Shown piece by piece: positions 18,015-27,547 of a DNA stretch of 64,000 nt. Position 1 is the stretch's first letter. Every line of letters starts with the position of its first letter. Made by a program: the position numbers and the translations under genes. The notes beneath the pieces are model-generated. The model worked only from the letters and a program-made list of their open reading frames with translations, made no database searches and was not told where the DNA came from. Origin of the DNA: Pseudomonas sp. LD120 (lineage in GTDB: Bacteria; Pseudomonadota; Gammaproteobacteria; Pseudomonadales; Pseudomonadaceae); the NCBI RefSeq assembly GCF_009861525.1, contig NZ_WVHL01000005.1, forward strand, positions 806,001-870,000, read 5' to 3'.

Positions 18015-19046
18015 TTAGTAGCTGCTATCGGGCAGACTGGCGAGGATCGAGCGGTAGCTGTTCATCCGTTGTTGCTGGATGCGCCCGTCCTCCAGGGCCT
18101 TGAGCAGTGCGCAGCCTGGTTCGCGATCATGTTTGCAGTCGCGGAAGCGGCAGGTGCCTAGCAGGTCGTTGAATTCGATGAAACCGGCTTCGACATCGGC
18201 CCGGCTGACATGGCCCAGGCCGAATTCTCGAATGCCGGGGGAATCGATCAGCTCGCCGCCGCCGGGGAAGTGGAACAGGCGCGCGGTGGTGGTGGTATGG
18301 GTGCCCTGTCCGGAAAACTCCGACAACGGCCCGACCCGGGTTTCGACTTCCGGCAGTAGGCTGTTGACCAGGGACGACTTACCCACCCCTGACTGACCCA
18401 CAAACACACTGATGCGCCCGTCCAGTAGGGCTTGCAGTTGCTCCATACCGTCGCCGTGGTGCGCCGAGACTTCCAGCAGCGGATAACCCAGCTGGCGATA
18501 GACCATCAGCAAGGCGTTGAGCGCCGGGGCGTTCTGTTCGTCGATCAGATCGGCCTTGTTCAGTAGCAGTAGCGGGCGAATGCCGGCGTGCTCGGCAGCC
18601 ACCAGGTAGCGGTCGATGAGGTTGGCGTGGGGTTCTGGCATGGGCGCGAACACGATCACGATCATGTCGACGTTGGCAGCCACCGGTTTGAGCTGACCGC
18701 GGCTGTCCGGGCGGCATAGCTCGGTACTGCGCGGCAGTTGCGCGACGATCACCCCGATGCCTTGATTGCCGGCGCGCCAGACCACCTGGTCGCCGGTCAC
18801 CAGGGCTGGCAGATTGGCGCGCAAGTAGCAGCGGAACACCTGGCCGGCCAGTTCGCCTTCGCGGGCCTCGACCTCGACTTGCACGCCGAAGTGAGCGATG
18901 ACCAGGCCCGTTTGTTCGGGGCCCAGGTCGCCCCCTTCTAGCGCCTCTACGGCGGAAGACTCGCGTTTGGCGGCGCGGGCAGCGCGCTCACCCTGAATCT
19001 TTTCGATGCGCCAGTTTTGGCGACGATTGAGCTGGCGTTTGGCCAT
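18015..19046 (-). CDS. rsgA: Ribosome small-subunit-dependent GTPase A
   Basis: Late 30S assembly GTPase. The 343-aa protein has an N-terminal OB-fold and a circularly permuted GTPase domain in the order NKADLID (G4), GQSGVGKSSLVNSLL (G1), DSPGIREFGL (G3). A C-terminal zinc-finger region (CRFRDCKHDREPGC) follows. It is divergent from orn, with 108 nt between the starts, the usual rsgA/orn arrangement. The N-terminal lysine/arginine-rich stretch (MAKRQLNRRQNWRI) is typical. Confidence 0.95.
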   Translation of the reverse strand: MAKRQLNRRQNWRIEKIQGERAARAAKRESSAVEALEGGDLGPEQTGLVIAHFGVQVEVEAREGELAGQVFRCYLRANLPALVTGDQVVWRAGNQGIGVIVAQLPRSTELCRPDSRGQLKPVAANVDMIVIVFAPMPEPHANLIDRYLVAAEHAGIRPLLLLNKADLIDEQNAPALNALLMVYRQLGYPLLEVSAHHGDGMEQLQALLDGRISVFVGQSGVGKSSLVNSLLPEVETRVGPLSEFSGQGTHTTTTARLFHFPGGGELIDSPGIREFGLGHVSRADVEAGFIEFNDLLGTCRFRDCKHDREPGCALLKALEDGRIQQQRMNSYRSILASLPDSSY

Positions 19047-19154
19047 TGGTGTTCCGTGTCGATAATTACGGCGGTTGGGTAAAACGGCCGCGAGTTTAGC
19101 ACGCCGGGCAGGCCCTCTAGGCTAAACTGCGCAACTACGCCGAGGAGCCCACCC

Positions 19155-19697
19155 ATGCAAAACCCACAGAACCTGATTTGGATCGACCTGGAAATGACCG
19201 GTCTGAACCCTGACACCGACGTCATCATCGAGATGGCGACCATTGTCACCGACAGCAACCTCAACACCTTGGCAGAAGGACCGGTTATTGCCATTCACCA
19301 GAGCGACGAGATTCTGGCAGGCATGGACGAGTGGAACACCCGCCAGCATGGCGGTTCCGGCCTGACCCAGCGCGTGCGTGAAAGCCGCATCAGCATGGCC
19401 GAAGCTGAAGCCCAGACCATTGCTTTCCTGGAGCAGTGGGTGCCCAAGGGCAAGTCGCCGATCTGTGGTAACAGCATCTGCCAGGACCGACGCTTCCTCT
19501 ATCGCCACATGAAAACCCTGGAGAGTTACTTCCACTATCGCAACCTGGATGTCTCGACCCTGAAGGAGCTGGCTGCTCGTTGGGCGCCCGATGTGCGTGA
19601 CAGCTTCAAGAAGGGCAGCACCCACTTGGCCCTGGACGACATTCGCGAGTCCATTGCCGAGCTGCAGCACTACCGCAAGCACTTCATCAAGTTCTGA
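19155..19697 (+). CDS. orn: Oligoribonuclease
   Basis: 3'-5' exonuclease that degrades nanoRNA dinucleotides, including pGpG from c-di-GMP turnover. The 180-aa DEDDh enzyme shows Asp11 and Glu13 (WIDLEMTGL), the middle motif NSICQDRRFL and the end motif HLALDDIRES. A GAGGAG ribosome site precedes ATG 19155. Length and motifs are complete. Confidence 0.96.
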   Translation: MQNPQNLIWIDLEMTGLNPDTDVIIEMATIVTDSNLNTLAEGPVIAIHQSDEILAGMDEWNTRQHGGSGLTQRVRESRISMAEAEAQTIAFLEQWVPKGKSPICGNSICQDRRFLYRHMKTLESYFHYRNLDVSTLKELAARWAPDVRDSFKKGSTHLALDDIRESIAELQHYRKHFIKF

Positions 19698-19816
19698 TCC
19701 ATCGCTGCCGGCTTGTCGGCGAGAGGGCGCGACGGAATCACCGCGCCCGTTGCTGCCCTCTTTTGGTGCCCGCTTCAACTGAGTAGACTGCGCGCCTTCT
19801 CGTAAGGACCGCCATC

Positions 19817-20428
19817 ATGCTGTTGATGCTTTATCTGATTGCCATTACCGCCGAGGCCATGACCGGCGCCCTGTCTGCCGGCCGTCGCGGCATGGACTGG
19901 TTTGGGGTGGTGCTGATCGCCTGCGTCACCGCATTGGGCGGCGGCTCGGTCCGCGACATGTTGCTGGGTCACTATCCGCTCACCTGGGTCAAGCACCCGG
20001 AATATCTGGTGCTGACTTCGGTCGCGGCTCTGGTGACGATCTTTATCGCGCCCTTGATGCGCCATCTGCGTTCGCTGTTTCTGGTACTCGACGCTGTAGG
20101 ACTGGTGGCCTTTACCCTGATCGGCTGCATGACCGCCCTGGAAATGGGCCATGGCATGCTAGTGGCTTCGGTCAGTGGGGTGATTACCGGGGTCTTTGGC
20201 GGCATCCTCCGGGATATCTTCTGCAACGACATTCCGCTGATCTTCCGTCGTGAACTGTATGCCAGCGTCTCCTTCGCCGCCGCCTGGTGTTACATGCTGT
20301 GCATCTACCTGCAGTTGCCCAGCGAACAGTCGATTCTGGTCACCCTGTTTGGCGGCTTCTTGCTACGCCTGCTGGCTATCCGCTTTCACTGGGAAATGCC
20401 CAAGTTCGTCTATAACGACGAACACTAA
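19817..20428 (+). CDS. TRIC-family (UPF0126) membrane channel protein
   Basis: A 203-aa inner-membrane protein with about seven helices arranged as two similar halves of three. Each half contains the family's glycine motif (CVTALGGGSVRDMLLG and SGVITGVFGGILRDIF). These match prokaryotic trimeric intracellular cation channels (YadS/YicG type), which conduct monovalent cations. It is convergent with queG, and the stop codons overlap by 4 nt (20425-20428). Confidence 0.85.
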   Translation: MLLMLYLIAITAEAMTGALSAGRRGMDWFGVVLIACVTALGGGSVRDMLLGHYPLTWVKHPEYLVLTSVAALVTIFIAPLMRHLRSLFLVLDAVGLVAFTLIGCMTALEMGHGMLVASVSGVITGVFGGILRDIFCNDIPLIFRRELYASVSFAAAWCYMLCIYLQLPSEQSILVTLFGGFLLRLLAIRFHWEMPKFVYNDEH

Positions 20429-21489
20429 CGGCTGGCGTGCTGGGCCAGGGCCCACCGCACGTGCTCGCGCACCAGTTCCGAGGGGTCATTCTCGCGGGCC
20501 TTGAGGGCTTCCAGTACCGGAATGCTCGAGGGTGCGTTACCCAGGCCCACTGCCAGATTGCGCAGCCAGCGTTCGTACCCCGCACGACGTAGGGGGGAGC
20601 CTTCGGTGTTGCTGAGGAACCGATCTTCGTCCCACAGGAACAGCTCCGCCAGCTCGGCATTGTCCAGGTTGTGCCGGGGCTTGAAGTCGCCTTCTGCCGA
20701 GGGCCGGGCGAAGCGATTCCAGGGACAGATAATTTGACAATCGTCGCAGCCGAACACCCGGTTGCCGATCAGTGGCCGCAGGTCTTCGGGGATGGCGTTT
20801 TTCAATTCGATGGTCAGGTACGAGATGCAGCGTCGCGCATCCAGTACGTAAGGGCCGACGAACGCATTGGTTGGGCAGATGTCCAGGCACGCGGTGCAGC
20901 GTCCGCAGTGTTCGGTGGCATGGGGGGCGTCCACTGGCAGCGGCAGGTCGACGAACAGCTCGCTGAGGAAGAAGTAGCTGCCAGCCTTGCGATTGAGCAC
21001 CAGAGTGTTCTTGCCAATCCAGCCGAGCCCGGCCTGTTCGGCGATGGCTTTTTCCAATACCGGGGCGCTATCGACGAAGGCGCGGTAGCCAAAGGGGCCG
21101 ATGGCCTGTTGGATGCGCTCAGCCAGTCGTTGTACGCGTTTGCGGATCAATTTGTGATAGTCGCGCCCCAGTGCGTAGCGCGAGACATAGGCTTTGGACG
21201 GCTCGGCCAGACGCTGGGCCATTTGGGTGTCGCCGGGCAGGTAGTCCATGCGCAGCGAAACCACCCGCAGGGTGCCGGGCACCAGTTGTTCGGGATGGGA
21301 GCGCTTGCTGCCGTGGGCCCCCATGTAGTCCATCTCGCCGTGGTAGCCGGCGGCGAGCCAGCGCTCCAGGTGCTGCTCATGCTCGGCCAGGTCCAAGCCG
21401 CTGATACCAACTTGTTGAAAGCCCAGTTCGCGGCCCCAGTTCTTGATCGATTGGGCGAGAGCGGGAAGATCCTGGGTAATAGCGGGCAT
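20425..21489 (-). CDS. queG: Epoxyqueuosine reductase
   Basis: Cobalamin-dependent reductase for the last step of queuosine synthesis in tRNA. The 354-aa protein has the expected length and two ferredoxin-type clusters, CGRCTACLDICPTNAF (about residue 187) and CDDCQIICPWNRFA. The C-terminal part looks like HEAT-type repeats. It is divergent from the NAD(P)H-hydrate dehydratase gene, with 63 nt between the starts. Confidence 0.94.
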   Translation of the reverse strand: MPAITQDLPALAQSIKNWGRELGFQQVGISGLDLAEHEQHLERWLAAGYHGEMDYMGAHGSKRSHPEQLVPGTLRVVSLRMDYLPGDTQMAQRLAEPSKAYVSRYALGRDYHKLIRKRVQRLAERIQQAIGPFGYRAFVDSAPVLEKAIAEQAGLGWIGKNTLVLNRKAGSYFFLSELFVDLPLPVDAPHATEHCGRCTACLDICPTNAFVGPYVLDARRCISYLTIELKNAIPEDLRPLIGNRVFGCDDCQIICPWNRFARPSAEGDFKPRHNLDNAELAELFLWDEDRFLSNTEGSPLRRAGYERWLRNLAVGLGNAPSSIPVLEALKARENDPSELVREHVRWALAQHASR

Positions 21490-21552
21490 GAGGCGAGAGA
21501 AACCGGAGCTGAGGTGCGTATAATTCTGCCAGACATCGGAGCCCTAAGACGC

Positions 21553-22413
21553 ATGCCGCAGACAAAACACTCTTTACCTGACATTCAGTTGCTGCGCGCT
21601 GGCCAGTTGCCGCGCCTGAGTGCACGGCCGCAGGATGCCCATAAAGGCCAGTTCGGTCACCTGTTGCTGATTGGTGGCGACCGGGGTTTCGCCGGGGCCG
21701 CGTTGTTGAGTGCAGAAAGTGCCTTGCGCAGTGGCGCTGGGCTGGTGTCCCTGGCGACGCGCGGCGAACACGTGGCTGCAGCCGCTGCCCGCTTGCCGGA
21801 AGTCATGACCCAGGGCACCCATTCGGCCAATCAACTGATGGGCCTGCTGGGGCGGGCCACGGTGGTAGTGGTCGGCCCCGGTCTGGGCCAGGGGGCATGG
21901 GGGCGTAGTCTGCTGTCGGCGGCGGCCAGCGCGCCTTTGCCTCAGGTGTGGGACGCTGATGCCCTGAATCTACTGGCTCAGGGCGACCTGCGGTTGCCTG
22001 CCGCCACTGTGATCACGCCCCATCCCGGCGAGGCAGCCCGTTTGCTGGGGGTCCCTGTTGCCGAGATTCAGGGCGATCGTCCGGCAGCCGCTCGTGCCTT
22101 GAGTGAAAAATACGCGGCGATAGCCGTTCTCAAAGGCGCCGGCAGTTTGATTGCCAGTCCCGACGGGCGCCTGGCGCGCTGTGATGGCGGGCATCCGGCA
22201 ATGGCCACTGCGGGGCAGGGGGATGTGCTTGCGGGGTTGATTGGTGCGTTGCTGGCGCAGGGGGTGCCGGCATTCGATGCGGCTTGCCTGGCGGTTTGGT
22301 TGCACGCCAGCGCCGGCGAGCGACAAGGAAGCATGGGCCGTGGGCTGGCGGCCAGTGATCTGATTCCAGCCATTCGTCAGTTGCTGGAGGAGCAGTCACC
22401 GTGTCTGAGTTAA
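21553..22413 (+). CDS. nnrD: ADP-dependent NAD(P)H-hydrate dehydratase (standalone NnrD)
   Basis: Repairs damaged NAD(P)H hydrates in the cytoplasm. This 286-aa protein contains only the ribokinase-like dehydratase domain: KGQFGHLLLIGGDRGFAGAA, VVVVGPGLGQ, WDADALNLLA, TPHPGEAARLL, MATAGQGDVLAG. The epimerase (NnrE) domain found at the N-terminus of the bifunctional E. coli enzyme is absent. The start is ATG 21553; the frame is open much further upstream, but that part lies antisense to queG. The 3' end overlaps tsaE by 13 nt, matching the classical yjeF-tsaE-amiB-mutL-miaA order. Confidence 0.9.
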   Translation: MPQTKHSLPDIQLLRAGQLPRLSARPQDAHKGQFGHLLLIGGDRGFAGAALLSAESALRSGAGLVSLATRGEHVAAAAARLPEVMTQGTHSANQLMGLLGRATVVVVGPGLGQGAWGRSLLSAAASAPLPQVWDADALNLLAQGDLRLPAATVITPHPGEAARLLGVPVAEIQGDRPAAARALSEKYAAIAVLKGAGSLIASPDGRLARCDGGHPAMATAGQGDVLAGLIGALLAQGVPAFDAACLAVWLHASAGERQGSMGRGLAASDLIPAIRQLLEEQSPCLS

Positions 22414-22871
22414 CCCTTTATCTGGCCGACGAGCAGGCCATGGTGGAATTTGGTGCGCGTATTGCTCGGGTCACCCAGGGTGTCGGGGTGATTTTTCTTG
22501 AGGGCGACCTGGGAGCGGGCAAAACCACGCTGTCCCGAGGGATTATCCGGGGGTTGGGGCACGCCGGCGCGGTGAAGAGTCCGACCTTTACCCTGGTAGA
22601 GCCATACGAAATAGGCTCGATAAGGGCCTTTCACTTCGATCTGTATCGTCTGGTTGATCCGGAAGAGCTGGAGTTTCTGGGCATTCGCGACTATTTCGAA
22701 GGCGATGCATTGTGCCTTCTGGAGTGGCCTCAGCGAGGTGCGGGCTTTTTGCCAAAGCCCGACCTGACCATTACCATTACTCCGCATCACGATGGGCGTT
22801 CTGTACACCTGTTGTCTCAAGGCTCGCGAGGCGAGTCCTGGTGTGCCGCTTTGGCGTTGGAATTCAAATAA
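22401..22871 (+). CDS. tsaE: tRNA t6A biosynthesis ATPase TsaE
   Basis: ATPase partner of TsaB/TsaD for threonylcarbamoyl-adenosine at position 37 of ANN-decoding tRNAs. The 156-aa protein has Walker A GDLGAGKTTLSRG, switch-like SPTFTLVEPY and the HFDLYRL..EELEFLG segment. It starts with GTG at 22401 inside the end of nnrD and is followed by amiB after 15 nt. Confidence 0.95.
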   Translation: MSELTLYLADEQAMVEFGARIARVTQGVGVIFLEGDLGAGKTTLSRGIIRGLGHAGAVKSPTFTLVEPYEIGSIRAFHFDLYRLVDPEELEFLGIRDYFEGDALCLLEWPQRGAGFLPKPDLTITITPHHDGRSVHLLSQGSRGESWCAALALEFK

Positions 22872-22886
22872 TTGATGGGGTTAGGT

Positions 22887-24302
22887 ATGCGCATTCGCGC
22901 GTTGGTTGCTGTCGTAGGACTGTTGCTTACGGCATTGGCCGTCGATGCTGTGGCCGCTGCACAGGTTCGCAGCGTGCGCTTGTGGCGGGCACCGGATAAC
23001 ACGCGACTGGTCTTTGATCTGTCCGGCCCGGTTCAGCACAGCGTCTTTACCCTGACGGCCCCGGATCGCCTGGTGATCGATATCAGCGACGCGACCCTCA
23101 GCGGTTCGTTGAACGTCGCCACGGCCAATACGCCGATTACTGCGATGCGGTCCGCGCAACGGACCCCCAGTGATCTGCGGGTGGTCGTCGATCTGAAGAA
23201 AGCCGTCACGCCGAAAAGCTTTACCCTGACGCCCAACGCTCAGTACGGCAATCGCTTGGTGGTCGACCTGTTCGATAACCCGGCCGACGCCGCGCCGCCA
23301 ACCGCTCCGGGGCCCACTGTGGCAACGGTCCCGGCGGTGCCGGTGACTCCCGTAAAACCGGCAATCAAACTGCCACCTTCGCCTGCGGGCAAGCGCGACA
23401 TTATCGTGGTGATCGATGCCGGTCATGGCGGTGAGGACCCGGGGGCTTCCGGCTCCCGTGGCCAGCACGAGAAAGACGTAGTGCTGGCTATCGCCCGCGA
23501 GCTGCAGCGCCAGGTCAATGGCCTCAAGGGCTTCCGTGCCGAACTGACCCGCACCGGCGACTACTTTATTCCCTTACGCGGGCGTACCGAAATTGCTCGC
23601 AAGAAAGGGGCCGACCTGTTCGTCTCGATCCACGCCGATGCTGCTCCTTCGGCTGCCGCTTTCGGGGCTTCGGTATTTGCCTTGTCCGAGCGTGGTGCTA
23701 CTTCCGAAACCGCCCGTTGGCTGGCGGACAGTGAAAACCGTTCCGACCTGATCGGGGGGGCTGGTAACGTCAGTCTCGATGACAAAGACCGGATGCTGGC
23801 CGGGGTGTTGCTGGATCTGTCGATGACGGCGTCCCTGACGTCCAGCTTGAATGTCGGGCAAAAAGTTTTGAACAACATTGGCCGAGTCACACCGCTGCAC
23901 AAGCAGCGAGTCGAGCAGGCCGGGTTCATGGTGCTCAAGTCGCCGGATATTCCGTCAATCCTGGTGGAAACCGGTTTTATCTCCAACTCCAAAGAAGCCT
24001 CAAAGCTGGCTACCGCCAGTCACCAACAAGCGCTGGCTCGCTCAATCAGCAGCGGCGTGCGGCAGTTCTTTCAGCAAAACCCACCCCCTGGCACTTACAT
24101 CGCCTGGCTGCGAGATTCCGGAAAAATCGCCCAAGGGCCGCGTGATCATCGGGTTAATCCTGGGGAAACGCTGGCCATGATCGCGGTGCGCTACCAGGTC
24201 TCGACGGCGGCGCTGCGCAGCATCAACCATCTGAAAAGCGATGGTTTGAAAGTGGGGCAGGTCCTGAGTATCCCCAGCACAGAATTGGCGGCCAAGGAAT
24301 GA
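22887..24302 (+). CDS. amiB: N-acetylmuramoyl-L-alanine amidase with AMIN and LysM domains
   Basis: Periplasmic amidase that splits septal peptidoglycan during daughter-cell separation. The 471-aa protein has a signal peptide (about 1-27), an AMIN domain (about 30-130), a Pro-rich linker, an Amidase_3 catalytic domain (VIDAGHGGEDPGA with zinc His, SIHADA, LVETGFISN) and a C-terminal LysM (VNPGETLAMIAVRYQVS). ATG 22887 is chosen over TTG 22872. mutL overlaps by 4 nt (ATGA). Confidence 0.94.
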   Translation: MRIRALVAVVGLLLTALAVDAVAAAQVRSVRLWRAPDNTRLVFDLSGPVQHSVFTLTAPDRLVIDISDATLSGSLNVATANTPITAMRSAQRTPSDLRVVVDLKKAVTPKSFTLTPNAQYGNRLVVDLFDNPADAAPPTAPGPTVATVPAVPVTPVKPAIKLPPSPAGKRDIIVVIDAGHGGEDPGASGSRGQHEKDVVLAIARELQRQVNGLKGFRAELTRTGDYFIPLRGRTEIARKKGADLFVSIHADAAPSAAAFGASVFALSERGATSETARWLADSENRSDLIGGAGNVSLDDKDRMLAGVLLDLSMTASLTSSLNVGQKVLNNIGRVTPLHKQRVEQAGFMVLKSPDIPSILVETGFISNSKEASKLATASHQQALARSISSGVRQFFQQNPPPGTYIAWLRDSGKIAQGPRDHRVNPGETLAMIAVRYQVSTAALRSINHLKSDGLKVGQVLSIPSTELAAKE

Positions 24303-26209
24303 GTGAGTCGTTAATCAGCCGCGCCCGTATCGAGCTGCTCACCCCACGACTGGCTAACCAGATTGCCGCCGGTGAGGTGGTTGAGCGGCCAGCTTCGGTG
24401 ATCAAGGAACTGCTGGAAAATAGCCTGGATTCGGGCGCTAAGCGCATTGATGTGGATGTCGAGCAGGCGGGGGTCAAGTTGCTCCGGGTCCGTGATGACG
24501 GCAGTGGTATTTCCTCCGATGATTTGCCGTTGGCCCTGGCGCGTCACGCCACCAGCAAGATCCGTGATCTGGAAGACCTGGAGCGAGTCATGAGCCTGGG
24601 GTTTCGGGGGGAAGCGCTGGCTTCCATCAGCTCCGTGGCGCGCCTGACCCTGACTTCCCGTACGCGAGATGCCGATCAGGCGTGGCAGGTGGAAACCGAA
24701 GGCCGTGACATGTCGCCGCGGGTGCAGCCGGCGGCGCACCCGGTCGGCACCTCAGTGGAGGTGCGCGATCTGTTCTTCAATACCCCGGCCCGGCGCAAGT
24801 TCCTCAAGGCGGAGAAAACCGAATTCGATCACCTGCAAGAAGTGATCAAGCGCCTGGCGCTGGCGCGCTTTGATGTGGCGTTCCATTTACGCCACAACGG
24901 CAAGAGCATCCTCAGCCTGCACGAAGCCAAAGACGACGCGGCCCGCGCCCGGCGTGTGGCGGCGGTCTGTGGTTCGGGGTTTCTGGAGCAGGCGCTGCCC
25001 ATCGAGGTTGAGCGCAATGGTTTGCATCTGTGGGGCTGGGTAGGGTTGCCAACCTTCTCCCGTAGTCAGGCGGACTTGCAGTACTTCTACGTCAATGGCC
25101 GTGCGGTACGTGACAAATTGGTCGCGCACGCTGTACGCCAGGCTTATCGCGATGTGCTGTTCAATGGCCGGCATCCGACCTTCGTGTTGTTTTTCGAGGT
25201 CGATCCTTCGGTGGTTGACGTCAACGTGCACCCGACCAAGCACGAAGTGCGCTTCCGTGACGGGCGTATGGTGCATGACTTTCTTTATGGCACGTTGCAT
25301 CGGGCCTTGGGCGATGTGCGTCCCGAGGACCAGTTGGCAGCGCCAGCGGCGGTCGCGGGTATCGTGCGGCCCAGTGGGATTGAAGCCGGGGAGTTCGGCC
25401 CTCAGGGTGAAATGCGTCTGGCAGCGAACCTGACCCTGGAACCGACGCAGTCTCAGCCGAACCTGAGTGCGCCAGGGTCGGGGGCTGGCAGCGGATATCA
25501 ATATCAGTACACCCCGCGGCCACAGCCCGGCTTGCCAGCGGCTGAGGCGCAGGGGGTCTATCGGGAGTTTTTTGCGCCTCTGCCTGAGGCAACCGCCGCG
25601 GCCATGCCGGACGGGCAGGGCGATATTCCGCCGCTGGGTTACGCCTTGGCTCAGCTCAAGGGCATCTACATCCTCTCGGAAAACGCCTTGGGCCTGGTAC
25701 TGGTGGATATGCACGCGGCCCATGAGCGGATCATGTACGAGCGCTTGAAGGTGGCGATGGCCAGCGAGGGCCTGAGCGGGCAGCCGCTGCTGGTGCCAGA
25801 GTCAATTGCTGTCAGTCAGCGTGAGGCCGACTGCGCTGAAGAGCACGCCGGTTGGTTCCAGCGCCTGGGCTTTGAACTTCAGCGTTTAGGGCCGGAGTCT
25901 TTGGCGATCCGGCAGATTCCGGCGCTGTTGAAACAGGCTGAAGCCAATCGGCTGGTACATGATGTGCTGGCGGACTTGATGGAGTACGGCACCAGCGATC
26001 GAATTCAGGCTCATCTGAATGAGTTGCTCGGCACGATGGCCTGTCACGGCGCTATTCGTGCCAACCGGCGTTTGGCTCTGCCGGAGATGAATGCCTTGCT
26101 GCGTGATATGGAAAATACCGAACGCAGCGGACAATGCAATCACGGTCGACCGACCTGGACCCAGTTGGGCCTGGACGATCTGGACAAACTCTTTCTGCGT
26201 GGCCGTTGA
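24299..26209 (+). CDS. mutL: DNA mismatch repair protein MutL
   Basis: Mismatch-repair ATPase and endonuclease linking MutS recognition to strand removal. The 636-aa protein has GHKL motifs (IAAGEVVERPASVIKELLEN, DDGSGI, GFRGEALASI) and a variable Gly/Gln/Pro-rich linker at about residues 345-420. The C-terminal domain carries DMHAAHERIMYE, a form of the metal-binding DQHA(X)2E(X)4E motif with Met for Gln. miaA starts within the stop codon (TGATG). Confidence 0.97.
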   Translation: MSESLISRARIELLTPRLANQIAAGEVVERPASVIKELLENSLDSGAKRIDVDVEQAGVKLLRVRDDGSGISSDDLPLALARHATSKIRDLEDLERVMSLGFRGEALASISSVARLTLTSRTRDADQAWQVETEGRDMSPRVQPAAHPVGTSVEVRDLFFNTPARRKFLKAEKTEFDHLQEVIKRLALARFDVAFHLRHNGKSILSLHEAKDDAARARRVAAVCGSGFLEQALPIEVERNGLHLWGWVGLPTFSRSQADLQYFYVNGRAVRDKLVAHAVRQAYRDVLFNGRHPTFVLFFEVDPSVVDVNVHPTKHEVRFRDGRMVHDFLYGTLHRALGDVRPEDQLAAPAAVAGIVRPSGIEAGEFGPQGEMRLAANLTLEPTQSQPNLSAPGSGAGSGYQYQYTPRPQPGLPAAEAQGVYREFFAPLPEATAAAMPDGQGDIPPLGYALAQLKGIYILSENALGLVLVDMHAAHERIMYERLKVAMASEGLSGQPLLVPESIAVSQREADCAEEHAGWFQRLGFELQRLGPESLAIRQIPALLKQAEANRLVHDVLADLMEYGTSDRIQAHLNELLGTMACHGAIRANRRLALPEMNALLRDMENTERSGQCNHGRPTWTQLGLDDLDKLFLRGR

Positions 26210-27180
26210 TGACTCAGCTTCCTCCAGCGATTTTTCTGATGGGCCCGACCGCTGCGGGCAAAACTGATCTGGCTATCGAGCTGACCAAGGTGTTGCCTTG
26301 CGAGCTGATCAGTGTCGACTCGGCCCTGGTGTATCGCGGAATGGATATTGGCACCGCCAAGCCCTCCAAGGAGCTGCTGGCAGCGTTTCCCCATCGTTTG
26401 ATCGACATTCTCGACCCCGCCGACAGCTATTCGGCGGCGGACTTTCGCACTGACGCCCTGGCGGCCATGGCTGATATCACCGCCAGGGGCAAGATCCCGC
26501 TGCTGGTGGGCGGCACCATGCTGTATTACAAGGCGCTGGTCGAAGGCCTGGCGGATATGCCTGCGGCGGACCCTGATGTGCGCGCCGAGCTTGAAGAAGA
26601 GGCTCTACGCCTTGGTTGGCAGGCGCTTCATGATCAATTGGCAGCAGTAGACCCGGAGTCCGCGGCCAGGATCCACCCCAATGATCCCCAGCGCCTGACT
26701 CGGGCGCTGGAAGTCTATCGGGTCAGTGGCCTGACAATGACCGCGCATCGCCAGCGTCAATTGGCGCAAAGTACTGAAGCAGGCGCATCGGGACGCGGTC
26801 AATTGCCCTATACTGTCGCCAATCTGGCCATCGCTCCGGCGAATCGTCAGGTACTGCACCAGCGTATTGCACAAAGATTCACACAAATGTTGGAACAGGG
26901 ATTCATCGACGAGGTCGTAGCTCTGCGTTCGAGACGTGACCTGCACGCCGGGTTGCCGTCTATACGTGCAGTGGGCTACCGCCAAGTATGGGATTACCTG
27001 GATGGCAAGCTGACGTCAGCCGAAATGCAGGAACGGGGCATCATTGCCACGCGCCAATTGGCGAAGCGACAGTTCACCTGGTTACGCAGTTGGGCTGACC
27101 TGCAATGGTTGGACAGCCTCGATTGCGACAATCTGCCACGCGCCTTGAAATACTTAGGGACGATCTCCATATTGGGCTGA
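26209..27180 (+). CDS. miaA: tRNA dimethylallyltransferase
   Basis: Adds the dimethylallyl group to A37 of UNN-decoding tRNAs. The 323-aa protein has Walker A GPTAAGKTDLAI, DSALVYRGMDIGTAKP (catalytic Asp), GGTMLYYKAL and the C-terminal RQLAKRQFTWLR. The start at 26209 overlaps the mutL stop by 1 nt; the open frame begins earlier, but inside mutL. hfq follows after a 94-nt leader. Confidence 0.96.
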   Translation: MTQLPPAIFLMGPTAAGKTDLAIELTKVLPCELISVDSALVYRGMDIGTAKPSKELLAAFPHRLIDILDPADSYSAADFRTDALAAMADITARGKIPLLVGGTMLYYKALVEGLADMPAADPDVRAELEEEALRLGWQALHDQLAAVDPESAARIHPNDPQRLTRALEVYRVSGLTMTAHRQRQLAQSTEAGASGRGQLPYTVANLAIAPANRQVLHQRIAQRFTQMLEQGFIDEVVALRSRRDLHAGLPSIRAVGYRQVWDYLDGKLTSAEMQERGIIATRQLAKRQFTWLRSWADLQWLDSLDCDNLPRALKYLGTISILG

Positions 27181-27274
27181 GTCCCGGCAATTGCCGTCTA
27201 TCCTTGGGGGTGTGACGGCTTTAAGTCATCTGTTTTTCCAAATTTTATTATTGATCCTTAAAGGAGTGCGGCAC

Positions 27275-27535
27275 ATGTCAAAAGGGCATTCGCTACAAGA
27301 CCCTTACTTGAATACATTGCGTAAAGAAAAAGTTGGGGTTTCCATCTATCTGGTTAACGGGATCAAGCTGCAAGGTACGATCGAGTCCTTCGACCAGTTC
27401 GTCATCCTGCTGAAAAACACCGTCAGTCAAATGGTTTACAAGCACGCTATCTCGACAGTGGTTCCGGTTCGTCCAATTCGTCTGCCTAGCGCATCTGAAT
27501 CCGAACAGGGTGACGCTGAGCCAGGTAACGCCTGA
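27275..27535 (+). CDS. hfq: RNA chaperone Hfq
   Basis: Hexameric RNA-binding protein that pairs small RNAs with mRNAs and, in pseudomonads, supports Crc-mediated catabolite repression. The 86-aa product has the Sm1 motif (VSIYLVNGIKLQGTIESFDQFVILL) and the Sm2 motif YKHAISTVVP, plus a short acidic C-terminal tail. ATG 27275 has a strong AAAGGAG site at 27260-27266. The AT-rich miaA-hfq gap (27181-27274) is a plausible place for an hfq promoter. Confidence 0.97.
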   Translation: MSKGHSLQDPYLNTLRKEKVGVSIYLVNGIKLQGTIESFDQFVILLKNTVSQMVYKHAISTVVPVRPIRLPSASESEQGDAEPGNA

Positions 27536-27547
27536 TAGGAGTCTCCT

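Noticed and set aside
20671..21552. Upstream extension of nnrD
   Set aside because: This part is antisense to queG and shows no epimerase (YjeF_N) motif.
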